From NCBI GenBank assembly GCA_902775835.1, contig CACYNZ010000022.1, positions 1 through 18,215 on the forward strand: DNA of 18,215 nucleotides, written 5' to 3'. Source of the DNA: an uncultured Eubacteriales bacterium. Lineage in GTDB: Bacteria > Bacillota_A > Clostridia > Christensenellales > Aristaeellaceae. Both the position numbers and the translations under genes were made by a program. The notes under the pieces were generated by a model that saw only the letters and a list, made by a program, of their open reading frames with translations, ran no database searches and was not told the origin of the DNA. Positions 7,185 to 13,658 of the stretch are shown here, one piece after another (the stretch's first letter is position 1; each line of letters opens with the position of its first letter).

Positions 7185-7625
7185 GCCCTGATGTACATAA
7201 CCGCACATAAATACAAGCATTACGAAGGCAGCGCGACCGGTCTCCGTTCGCTTCTGGATACGTATGTGTACCTCAGTAAGCAGCCGCTTGATATGGCATA
7301 TGCTGCCGTCGGGTCCCGGAAGATGGGAATTCAGGATTTCGAGGGAAAAAACCGCTTACTGTCACTGCATCTGTCTCCTGGAACCTACGGCACCATCCAG
7401 CGCCGTGCGGAAAACAAGATGCGAAAAAATGGCTCGAGCAAGCTTCGCTATATACTTGAACGTTTTTCTGTCCTGTTCAGCAGAAAGAACAAGAACTACA
7501 CGTCATTTGCCGGAATGTATCCATTTTTCTACAAGCACAGGATTCTGCTTCCCATCCTGCCGCTCTGCCGTACGGCCGGTCGCTTCCAACGCGAAGCACA
7601 GGCCATCAGGGATCCAGAGGAATAA
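7185..7625 (+). pseudogene. 3' remnant of a nucleotidyltransferase-family protein gene
   Basis: The frame ending at 7625 encodes about 146 residues. They resemble the C-terminal half of NTP_transf_5-type nucleotidyltransferase-family proteins (polysaccharide or capsule associated in Firmicutes). The pattern includes HKYKHYEGSATGLRSLLDTY, YVYLSKQPLDMAYA, a shortened middle, SPGTYGTIQRRAENKMRKNG, SKLRYILERF and FFYKHRILLPILPLCR. The N-terminal nucleotidyltransferase domain (roughly 180 residues) is absent; upstream of about 7185 there is only the lipoprotein terminator. Compared with my memory of the family, a stretch between SLHL and SPGTYG also seems deleted. No ribosome binding site precedes the fragment. 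The family call is from memory of the conserved motifs and is moderately sure. Confidence 0.6.
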
Positions 7626-7685
7626 GCAGTTATAGCAATCATAGGATTTGCGGAAAAGGGTGACAGTATCTATATACCTGACTCA

Positions 7686-7782
7686 AGCCAGCTTACGGTT
7701 GATCTTTTTTGAATCAAGGACCAACCATCTGGCTGAGGCATCTTGCTCGCTTTCTCATTCAACGTGTAAGCCAGTCCTTGAT
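7686..7782 (+). other. Nested inverted repeats upstream of the rloA promoter
   Basis: This gene-free stretch has several pairable segments. AGCCAG (7686-7691) pairs with CTGGCT (7729-7734). GGTTG (7697-7701) pairs with CAACC (7722-7726). ATCAAGGAC (7713-7721) alternatively pairs with GTCCTTGAT (7774-7782). It could be a structured RNA, an operator region or the scar of a small inverted-repeat element. No coding frame is apparent. Confidence 0.3.
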
Positions 7783-7794
7783 AGACATCTTCAG

Positions 7795-7827
7795 ATTATA
7801 TTTTGCAAATTTCTCGCAAAATATAAT
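7795..7827. repeat. Perfect 12-bp AT-rich inverted repeat just upstream of the rloA promoter
   Basis: ATTATATTTTGC (7795-7806) and GCAAAATATAAT (7816-7827) are perfect inverted copies with a 9-base spacer, ending ten bases before the -35 box. This is a plausible operator for a regulator, or an upstream activating palindrome. Confidence 0.5.
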
Positions 7828-7836
7828 ATATAATTG

Positions 7837-7864
7837 TTGACTATCAATATACATCGCTTATAAT
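7837..7864 (+). promoter_or_regulatory. Strong sigma-A promoter of rloAB
   Basis: TTGACT (7837-7842) and a perfect TATAAT (7859-7864) are spaced by 16 bases. They lie about 40 bases upstream of the rloA start, which has GAGGAGG at 7893-7899. Confidence 0.8.
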
Positions 7865-7906
7865 GAGGGTGAAGATGCGAAGCTCTCGCCACGAGGAGGC
7901 GTGTGT

Positions 7907-9220
7907 ATGCTGTTGGAGTTCAGAACCAGAAACTATAAATCTTTTGCTGAAGAGATGGTATTTTCCATGACCCCAGCTCCGAAGCAAAAGGGGCTTGATT
8001 ACAGCGTGGTAACACAAAAAGCAGGCGGCAAAGACTACAAAGGTCTGTGCTCTGCTGTAATCTATGGGCCGAATGCTTCCGGAAAGACGAATGTCATTGG
8101 AGCAATGGACACGTTCAAAACGATTGTCCTGCGAGGCAACATCAACAATGCTAACGCACTATCGATGAACATTGCTGCTTCTTCTCTTGAACTGATTCCC
8201 AACTGCAACGGAACCGCTGCGCCTACTGAATTCGGAATTCGCTTCGTCGATAACGGACTGCTGGTAGACTATTCCATCATCATCGATCTTGGCACCTTCC
8301 TGGACAAGGATTATCAGCGCAAGATTCTGGAGGAGCAGCTAACCGTAAACGGAAAACAGGTGTTCCGCAGGGATGAATCGCTTGATGTCCAGCTCCCTTC
8401 AGTCATCAAGGACTATGTGAATAAAAGCATCAAAAGGAAAACTGCCAAGATGCTGGATCTGGCGAAAGACAGCCTTACAGATACTGAGTTGTTTCTGAAC
8501 AATGGCTTCAAATCTATCTACGCTCAAAAACTGACGGCAGCCATTCTGGACTGGTTTTCAAACAGGTTTATTGTTGTCTGTCATGCGGAGGACATGCGGA
8601 TTGTTCGGAAGTTCGTCGACCCGAAAGCGAATACTATATATATTGAAAAAACGCTGACAGATGCTGCTCGCGTCTTTGGCATTACGGCAAACGCTCTTGG
8701 TTACAAAACAAACAGTGATAAAGAAGGACAGGATGTTACGCTCGTCTCCATCTTTGAGAACAAACTGATTCCGGCTGAAGTATTTGAATCGTATGGAACC
8801 ATCCGCTTCGTCAATGAATTCCCACTGGTAATTCTGGCACTGGTCAATGGCGGCACACTGGTTATGGATGAGTTCGATGCTTCCATTCACCCAATGGCGC
8901 TGATGAACATCATCAATATCTTCCACAATGATGGCGTTAACAGAAATGGAGCACAGTTGATCTTTAATACGCACAACCCGATTTTCCTCGATGCTACGCT
9001 GCTGCGGCGCGATGAAATCAAGTTTGTCGAAAGGGACGAAGCCACCGGCAATAGCATTCATTACGCCCTGTCCGATTTCAAGACTGCAGACGGTATCCGC
9101 AAAGGCGAGGACTACATGAACAACTATTTCGTCAGCCGGTACGGCGCGATCCGGGATGTCGATTTCAGTCCGATCCTCGAATCTGTTATCTCCCGAACCG
9201 AGGTGACACCGAATGCCTAA
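7907..9220 (+). CDS. rloA: RloA / AbiLi-type AAA ATPase of a phage-defence pair
   Basis: A 437-residue ABC/SMC-like AAA ATPase. It opens with LLEFRTRNYKSF, typical of AAA_15/AAA_21 OLD-like ATPases. Visible motifs are Walker A GPNASGKT (54-61), a signature-like ESYGTIRF (294-301), Walker B TLVMDEFD (317-324) followed by ASIHP, and the H-switch region FNTHNP (353-358). The 3' end overlaps the next gene by eight bases, and that gene encodes RloB. This pair is known as RloA/RloB, near type I restriction loci, and as AbiLi/AbiLii in lactococcal abortive infection. I chose ATG 7907 over GTG 7901 because GAGGAGG sits seven bases before it. The gene is AT-richer than the flanking chromosome, a sign of transfer. 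The ATPase is expected to sense or gate the partner nuclease; the trigger is unknown. Confidence 0.85.
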   Translation: MLLEFRTRNYKSFAEEMVFSMTPAPKQKGLDYSVVTQKAGGKDYKGLCSAVIYGPNASGKTNVIGAMDTFKTIVLRGNINNANALSMNIAASSLELIPNCNGTAAPTEFGIRFVDNGLLVDYSIIIDLGTFLDKDYQRKILEEQLTVNGKQVFRRDESLDVQLPSVIKDYVNKSIKRKTAKMLDLAKDSLTDTELFLNNGFKSIYAQKLTAAILDWFSNRFIVVCHAEDMRIVRKFVDPKANTIYIEKTLTDAARVFGITANALGYKTNSDKEGQDVTLVSIFENKLIPAEVFESYGTIRFVNEFPLVILALVNGGTLVMDEFDASIHPMALMNIINIFHNDGVNRNGAQLIFNTHNPIFLDATLLRRDEIKFVERDEATGNSIHYALSDFKTADGIRKGEDYMNNYFVSRYGAIRDVDFSPILESVISRTEVTPNA

Positions 9221-9869
9221 TATGCGAGAAACTCTGAAATACACGTTCACAGTCGAAGGAGAAACAGAACAGTGGTATCTGCTCTGGTTAAGAGATCAGA
9301 TCAATTCCTGCCCTAATCGAGAAAAGAATATTTCTATTGTACCGAAAGTGCAGCAAAGTCCCGCAAAGTTTTATAAAAGCACTTCCAGGAAAGTAACACC
9401 AGTCGTGACACACATTTGCGATGTGGAAAGCAATGAACCCCTGCATGTCTCAAAATTACAGACCATCCTGTCTGAAATGAAGGACGCTCAAACAAACAAG
9501 CGGATCGATTATCAACTGGGGTATAGCAATTTCTCCTTTGAACTCTGGATGGTTCTGCACAAGAAGGACTGCTACGGTCCTCTTAGCCACAGAAGCCAGT
9601 ATCTGCTCCACATCAACCAAGTATATGACGAACACTTTGAAGATCTGGATCAGTATAAGGCGCATGATGCTTTTCACAGATGCCTTGCCAAACTAACACT
9701 CGATGACGTAAAGGCAGCAATACGTAGAGCGGAGACCATAACCAGGAACAACAAACGAGACGGGAAAACGCTGCTCCAGTACAAAGGCTACAGGTACTAC
9801 CGGGATAATCCTGCACTTTCAATCAACGAAGCAGTAAAGAGAATGCTGGTAGATTGCAGTGTGCTGTAA
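9213..9869 (+). CDS. rloB: RloB / AbiLii family TOPRIM-like effector
   Basis: A 218-residue RloB-family protein (PF13707 type). The N-terminal FTVEGETEQWYL (12-23) carries the EGxTE motif with the TOPRIM glutamate (Glu15). An acidic D-x-E follows at HICDVES (Asp70, Glu72). The RloB signature SNFSFELWMVLH (105-116) is clear. In TOPRIM/OLD-type systems these acidic groups bind metal for nucleic acid cleavage, but RloB activity itself is inferred here. The start overlaps the rloA stop, with GAGGTGA upstream (9200-9206), so the two proteins are translated together and probably act as a complex. The third TOPRIM Asp is not obvious. Length is normal for the family. Confidence 0.85.
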   Translation: MPNMRETLKYTFTVEGETEQWYLLWLRDQINSCPNREKNISIVPKVQQSPAKFYKSTSRKVTPVVTHICDVESNEPLHVSKLQTILSEMKDAQTNKRIDYQLGYSNFSFELWMVLHKKDCYGPLSHRSQYLLHINQVYDEHFEDLDQYKAHDAFHRCLAKLTLDDVKAAIRRAETITRNNKRDGKTLLQYKGYRYYRDNPALSINEAVKRMLVDCSVL

Positions 9870-10011
9870 CCTAAACATTGATATTTCCCGGCTTCTTTCC
9901 TCATGTATTCAATGTGATTGAGCTACCGTTTCATAAGTATATATCTTTGGAATAGTATTTTCGCCATAGCTTATCGATCGAAGAACAGCCTGTCAGTTTC
10001 TTCTCTCCGGT
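9870..10011. other. Intergenic region after rloB
   Basis: AT-richer sequence with no supported gene. A weak inverted repeat ACATTGA (9875-9881) / TCAATGT (9909-9915) lacks a T tract, so I do not call it a terminator. AT content falls toward the ANL remnant at 10012. Confidence 0.4.
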
Positions 10012-10270
10012 TCAGGTTTTGTATCTTTCTTTCTCTTCCATGGCTCGATAGTCGATTTTTCCTCTCGGAGTCCGGGGAAGATCCGCCAGGAATTCGATCG
10101 CTTCCGGAATCATATATCCCGGAAGGCCCAACCTGCGGATTAGGCCCCTGAATTATCTGCATTAACTCTGAATCAGGTGCTGCAACCCTGTTTCTTTATC
10201 CCCTAGACGCCTGGCCCGGCAGTAGAACAGATCATATCTTTCGGCCAGCAGTGCCGATTGCCTGATTATT
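10012..10270 (-). pseudogene. Decayed C-terminus of an acyl/aminoacyl-adenylate (ANL) ligase
   Basis: Reading leftward, 10152 to the TGA at 10012-10014 gives a 46-residue piece containing GLPGYMIPEAIEFLADLP and RTPRGKIDYRAME. This is the classic end of AMP-forming ligases and NRPS adenylation domains, including the A10 motif with its catalytic lysine (GKID). In the same frame upstream, past two TAA stops (10153-10155 and 10162-10164), lies ERYDLFYCRARRLGDKETG. It has the flavour of the preceding strand of the same domain, so the remnant probably extends to about 10250-10270. There is no start, the bulk of the about 500-residue enzyme is missing, and the HipA-like gene's promoter begins where the remnant ends. 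Confidence 0.65.
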
Positions 10271-10286
10271 CCGGCGGTATTATAAT
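10258..10286 (+). promoter_or_regulatory. Sigma-A promoter of the HipA-like kinase gene
   Basis: TTGCCT (10258-10263) and a perfect TATAAT (10281-10286) are spaced by 17 bases. They lie 29 bases upstream of the start codon, which is preceded by AAAGGAGG (10301-10308). Confidence 0.75.
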
Positions 10287-10315
10287 GATCGCAACAACGG
10301 AAAGGAGGTTTTACC

Positions 10316-11446
10316 ATGACGGATATTCAGCATCAGGGCACGCATGCCTGGCAACAATATACCATCATGCACCTGGACAGACGGGTAGCCTCCATCCGCA
10401 GCGACGGCACCTGCACCATTTATGCGGCTTCATTCATGCCCTACAATCTGTATATGGAGCAGTCGAAGGAAATGGATGTCAGGGTGAACAACCTGAATAA
10501 CTTCTATTTCTGGTGCGCATCCCGTGTGCTGACCTTGGACCGGAAATACGCAAAAGAGATTCTCAACAGTATTGGAGCCAGGCAGGCGACCACGGATAAG
10601 GAACGCGCCGCCATTTCCCTGGCGTATCACGGCGTGACGCTGACTGATGTATATTGGGTAAAAGGCTTCAGGGAACGGATCACCTATGATGAGATCAACC
10701 TGTTTGACCATTCTCTGTCGGATGCTTTTGTCGATGTCAGTCTGCGCGGCAAAGCCCTTACGGCCCAGAATGCCCAGCTGATTGCGGCCGGCGATACGGC
10801 AGGCGACGTGGCAACCCAGGGGGCAGCACCCAAAGCCTGGGTGCGCCGGAATGGTACTTTTTATCTTCTGAAGGACGGAGATGAAAAGGAAGTGGACGCC
10901 GAGCTGCTGGCCAGCCGGATTGCCCGCTGCTTTGATGTGGAGCAGGTGCTGTATGAGCCGTTTATATATGACGGGCAAAAGGTGTCAGCCAGCCGTCTGA
11001 TGACCTCCAGGGCGTTTTCCATCGTGCCCATGGAGCACATGGAAATCTACGCCGCAAACCACGAAACCGATCTGTTTACCATGATTCGCAAGTATGACCT
11101 GCGCGGCTACTGTATGATGAATATTCTGGATTATCTGGTAGGCAATACGGACCGGCACTGGGGCAACTGGGGATTCCTGGTCGATAACAGAACCAACAGA
11201 CCCCTGCACCTGTTCCCGCTGATGGACTACAACAAAGCGTTCCAGGCCTATGACTCCATTGAGGGCAGCCGCTGCCTTACATTCCCGAAGCCTGTGAGTC
11301 AGATGGATGCAGCGCTGGAAGCAGTTCAGATGATCGGGCTCAATCAGAAGGAAGAAATCCGGCAGGAATGGTTCAGCGATCCGGAGCAATGGGAGATGTT
11401 TCAGAAACGGTATCAAGTGCTTGCAGGTGCTGCAGAGCTGTTTTAG
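10316..11446 (+). CDS. HipA-like protein kinase, without a HipB partner
   Basis: A 376-residue protein. Its C-terminal half carries HipA-type kinase motifs: the catalytic segment LVGNTDRHWGNWGFLVD (NTDRHWGN at 277-284, Asp279, His281, Asn284), and LFPLMDYNKAFQ with metal-binding Asp304. A candidate ATP lysine is at FYLLKDGDE (Lys186). The N-terminal about 120 residues do not look like the HipA N-terminal subdomain and contain Trp/Tyr-rich segments I cannot assign. HipA kinases phosphorylate proteins, for example glutamyl-tRNA synthetase, to arrest growth, normally restrained by the HTH antitoxin HipB. No HTH gene is adjacent. The start is fixed by AAAGGAGG and a well-spaced promoter. Solo HipA-like or CtkA-like kinases exist, and this is most like that class. 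GC content is similar to the host. Confidence 0.65.
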   Translation: MTDIQHQGTHAWQQYTIMHLDRRVASIRSDGTCTIYAASFMPYNLYMEQSKEMDVRVNNLNNFYFWCASRVLTLDRKYAKEILNSIGARQATTDKERAAISLAYHGVTLTDVYWVKGFRERITYDEINLFDHSLSDAFVDVSLRGKALTAQNAQLIAAGDTAGDVATQGAAPKAWVRRNGTFYLLKDGDEKEVDAELLASRIARCFDVEQVLYEPFIYDGQKVSASRLMTSRAFSIVPMEHMEIYAANHETDLFTMIRKYDLRGYCMMNILDYLVGNTDRHWGNWGFLVDNRTNRPLHLFPLMDYNKAFQAYDSIEGSRCLTFPKPVSQMDAALEAVQMIGLNQKEEIRQEWFSDPEQWEMFQKRYQVLAGAAELF

Positions 11447-11458
11447 ATATTTCCTGTG

Positions 11459-11646
11459 TCTGCTTGATAAGGGCAGATCGCCTACACAACGGCTTCGGCT
11501 ATCTTCACAACAGCAACGAGACCTTCCGCTGGTACGGTCCGGAAGCCTGGCGCACCCGGGACAATGCCTGGACGGACGATTACCGCCTGAAACCGGCCAG
11601 AATCCACTCCGCCGTGAAACTGGAACAGGTGATCCAGGATTCCTGA
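11459..11646 (+). pseudogene. Unidentified coding remnant, C-terminal end only
   Basis: The frame ending in TGA at 11644-11646 has strong coding character from about 11489: RLHNGFGYLHNSNETFRWYG, PEAWRTRDNAWTDD, YRLKPARIHSAVKLEQVIQD. Codon use matches the GC-rich host genes. It lies directly after the HipA-like stop and has no ribosome binding site or sensible start; its upstream extension runs out of frame through the end of the HipA-like gene. I read it as the surviving C-terminus of a gene trimmed when the kinase cassette arrived. I do not recognise the family. It could alternatively be a small intact gene with a start I cannot see. Confidence 0.4.
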
Positions 11647-11657
11647 AGCCGCATTAT

Positions 11658-11709
11658 ACAGAGGAAGCCTGCCGCAGGCATTCTGCCCGCAGCAGGCTTC
11701 CTCTGTTTC
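11658..11709 (+). terminator. Long hairpin terminator closing the accessory patch
   Basis: A perfect 15-bp stem, ACAGAGGAAGCCTGC (11658-11672) / GCAGGCTTCCTCTGT (11692-11706), is followed by TTCC. The loop has a smaller internal pairing. The T tract is short; the position after the rightward remnant suits a terminator. Confidence 0.55.
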
Positions 11710-11743
11710 CAGTACCTTCCTGACGGTCTGAATCCCGGTGCCG

Positions 11744-12280
11744 TCATGCCTGAATGGTCAGGTATCTGACCGGCACTTCCCGGGTCAGCCACACCTGGTT
11801 TTCCGAGAGATAGAACGCATACCCGTCCCGGACCATGGCAGCCGCGTCCACCAGGAACAGGACAGGCTTTCCGTGGCGCCTTCCCACCTGTTCCGCCGTT
11901 GCCGCGTCCCGGGAGAGATGGACATACAGCCGGGATTTCGGAAGCAGGCCTTCCCGGAGAATGGATTCCACATACTTTTCCCCGGTTCCGTGATACAGCG
12001 TATCCGGGGGCACGGCCTGCTTCAGTTCCACATTCACCGGAATGGAATGCCCCTGGTTTGCCCGGATTTTCTGATGATCCGGACTGAAGGAATAACGCTG
12101 CTTATTGTCCGTTCGGACAATCTCCTCCAGCATTTCACGCGTCAGGGGCATGCGTCTGCTGACCCCGGCAATCAGTTCGTCCACTTGGGCCCAGCCGTGC
12201 CCGTCAAGCGTGATGCCGGCCGCCTCCGGCTTATGCCGCAGAACCAGCGCGATGAATTTGCTCGTCTGCTCAAGGCTCAT
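11744..12280 (-). CDS. kptA: RNA 2'-phosphotransferase (Tpt1/KptA family)
   Basis: A 178-residue enzyme of the Tpt1/KptA family, which removes an internal RNA 2'-phosphate using NAD+ and releases ADP-ribose-1'',2''-cyclic phosphate. Conserved active-site segments are LRHKP (Arg15, His16), RANQGHS (73-79), YHGTG (96-100) and HLSRD (121-125, Arg124). Length is normal for bacterial KptA. ATG 12280 (MSLEQTSKF) is chosen because GGGGAGG lies upstream; an in-frame upstream extension to 12310 is not needed. In yeast Tpt1 finishes tRNA splicing; the bacterial role is unclear and may involve RNA repair or NAD+-dependent capping chemistry. It is transcribed after the ThrE pair but separated from it by a terminator. 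It faces the defence patch convergently. Confidence 0.88.
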   Translation of the reverse strand: MSLEQTSKFIALVLRHKPEAAGITLDGHGWAQVDELIAGVSRRMPLTREMLEEIVRTDNKQRYSFSPDHQKIRANQGHSIPVNVELKQAVPPDTLYHGTGEKYVESILREGLLPKSRLYVHLSRDAATAEQVGRRHGKPVLFLVDAAAMVRDGYAFYLSENQVWLTREVPVRYLTIQA

Positions 12281-12349
12281 GACAGATCCTCCCCTTTCCT
12301 GTTTCTTCAATGGGACAGACGCTTCATGCCGGGATTTGTTCCCGGGAAA

Positions 12350-12373
12350 GAAAAACGGCCTGCGACGCAGGCC
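12350..12373 (-). terminator. Intrinsic terminator of the ThrE operon (leftward)
   Basis: The stem GGCCTGC (12357-12363) / GCAGGCC (12367-12373) with a 3-base loop is followed leftward by G and then TTTTT (complement of 12351-12355). Confidence 0.75.
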
Positions 12374-12382
12374 TGAATATAT

Positions 12383-12820
12383 TTATCCGTTTCTGTGGCC
12401 CCGGACCACCGCCCGGAACAGGAATGAACCCATGCCGAGGCCCAGGGCAATCATGGCAATGCTCACCATGGCTTCCACGCCCTGGCGCGCTCCGCCGGCT
12501 GTCTCAGATCTGGCCAGCAGCTCCATGCACCGGTACAGGCCGAGGCCGGGCACAAAGGAAACAATGGAGAGGGTCAGAAAAATCGTGGAGATCATTTTCA
12601 TCTTCCGGGCACAGAACTGGCCCAGAATGGAACCAGCCAGGGAACCCAGGAATATGGACCCCGGCTCCGGAATCCCGAGCTGTGTCAGCACATAATACAG
12701 AAGAAACGCCGCCGCTCCCACCACGCTCGAGGGAATCCAGGATTTCTTCGGCGCGTTGAGCAGCATGGCGAACCCGAACGTGCCCGCAAAGCTGGACAGA
12801 AGAACCATCGGTATGCTCAT
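12383..12820 (-). CDS. Threonine/serine exporter, ThrE_2 subunit (YjjB-like)
   Basis: A 145-residue membrane protein of the PF12821 (ThrE_2, formerly DUF3815) type. It has about five hydrophobic helices, an early NAPKKSWIPSSVVGA segment, and the family's FVPGLGLYRCMELL helix. With its upstream partner it supplies the C-terminal half of a ThrE-type exporter that moves threonine, serine or organic acids out of the cell. The start overlaps the partner's stop by four bases (12817-12820), giving tight translational coupling. The gene is followed by a strong terminator. Regulation is unknown. Confidence 0.85.
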   Translation of the reverse strand: MSIPMVLLSSFAGTFGFAMLLNAPKKSWIPSSVVGAAAFLLYYVLTQLGIPEPGSIFLGSLAGSILGQFCARKMKMISTIFLTLSIVSFVPGLGLYRCMELLARSETAGGARQGVEAMVSIAMIALGLGMGSFLFRAVVRGHRNG

Positions 12821-13590
12821 AGTCCGCCTCCTGTCAGCAGTTCAAACAGCGATGAAGCCATGAGGGCCCCGCCCGCCACCAGGCCGGCGGTGAGCACAGC
12901 CGAGGAAAAATGCGACACGCCGGAAATATTGTCCCCGCGCATGGTGTCCTGCACCGCATTGGTCATGGCCAGTCCGGGAAGCAGCGGCATCAGCGCACCG
13001 GCGATCACCGCCTCCAGGTTCACCGGACCCAGGGCATACCGGTACAGGTTCGGGAGCAGGGTGGCCAGGAAGGAGCCCAGAAGCATGGTAACCAGTGTCT
13101 GCATGTGCACGCGCTCCAGCAGCAGTGCCAGAGCCTGGTTCATGAACCCGACACAGGCCGCCAGCAGAAATTCCCGCACCCCGCCGCCGAACATCAGCGA
13201 AAACCCGGCAGCGCAGATGCCGGATCCCAGCACGGACATGAGCTTACGGTGCCGCGGCGCCTCCTTGCGGATGCGCTCCAGCGCCTTCAGCGCGTGCCCG
13301 GCGTCAATTCTGCCCTGAACCAGTTCCCGGGAAATCTCATTGACCGCGTCCACCCGGCTCAGGTCCGTGCCCCCGCGGCGCACCCGGAGCACGCTGGACA
13401 CACTTTCCTCCTCCCAGCGGAAGGAAATGAACAGTCCGCTGGGCACCGCAAACCCTTCCACATCCTCCAGGCCCAGTGCCTGGCCCATGAGGCTTACGGT
13501 CTCCTCTGCCCGGAAGGTTTCCCCGCCGTTCTCCATGATAATGCGTCCGGCCAGCTGGAGAATCTCCATATACATATGCCCGTTCTGCAT
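12817..13590 (-). CDS. Threonine/serine exporter, ThrE N-terminal subunit (YjjP-like)
   Basis: A 257-residue protein of the PF06738 ThrE family. A soluble N-terminal part (about 1-115) contains AGRIIMENGGETFRAEETV, the usual opening of this family, and VPSGLFISF. It is followed by about five membrane segments including GSGICAAGFSLMFGG and AGALMPLLPGLAMTNAVQD. It is the first gene of a coupled pair with ThrE_2. ATG 13590 sits four bases after GAAGAGG; a later in-frame ATG (MYMEILQL, about residue 6) is a possible alternative. It lies only 68 bases after the isomerase gene, with a hairpin between. No clear promoter was found in that gap, so partial readthrough from the isomerase promoter is likely. 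Confidence 0.87.
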   Translation of the reverse strand: MQNGHMYMEILQLAGRIIMENGGETFRAEETVSLMGQALGLEDVEGFAVPSGLFISFRWEEESVSSVLRVRRGGTDLSRVDAVNEISRELVQGRIDAGHALKALERIRKEAPRHRKLMSVLGSGICAAGFSLMFGGGVREFLLAACVGFMNQALALLLERVHMQTLVTMLLGSFLATLLPNLYRYALGPVNLEAVIAGALMPLLPGLAMTNAVQDTMRGDNISGVSHFSSAVLTAGLVAGGALMASSLFELLTGGGL

Positions 13591-13612
13591 AAGGCCTCTT
13601 CTTCCTGCATTC

Positions 13613-13643
13613 AGAAAGAAAGCCGCCGGCGAAACCGGCGGCT
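13613..13643 (-). terminator. Hairpin between isomerase and ThrE genes, possible attenuating terminator
   Basis: A perfect 9-bp stem AGCCGCCGG (13621-13629) / CCGGCGGCT (13635-13643) with a 5-base loop is followed leftward by TTCTTTC, an interrupted T tract. It may be leaky. Confidence 0.55.
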
Positions 13644-13658
13644 CTTTCCGTTTCTGAT

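Noticed and set aside
5901..7220. 439-residue leftward open frame
   Set aside because: It is the antisense of the repeat-rich lipoprotein. Its repetitive Gly/Val composition is only the mirror of the peptidoglycan-binding repeats.
7795..7827. AT-rich inverted repeat as terminator of the nucleotidyltransferase remnant
   Set aside because: The stem is almost pure A/T and lacks a following T run. Its position just before the -35 fits an operator better.
9918..10151. Rightward 77-residue frame
   Set aside because: No ribosome binding site and no similarity. It is antisense to the ANL remnant.
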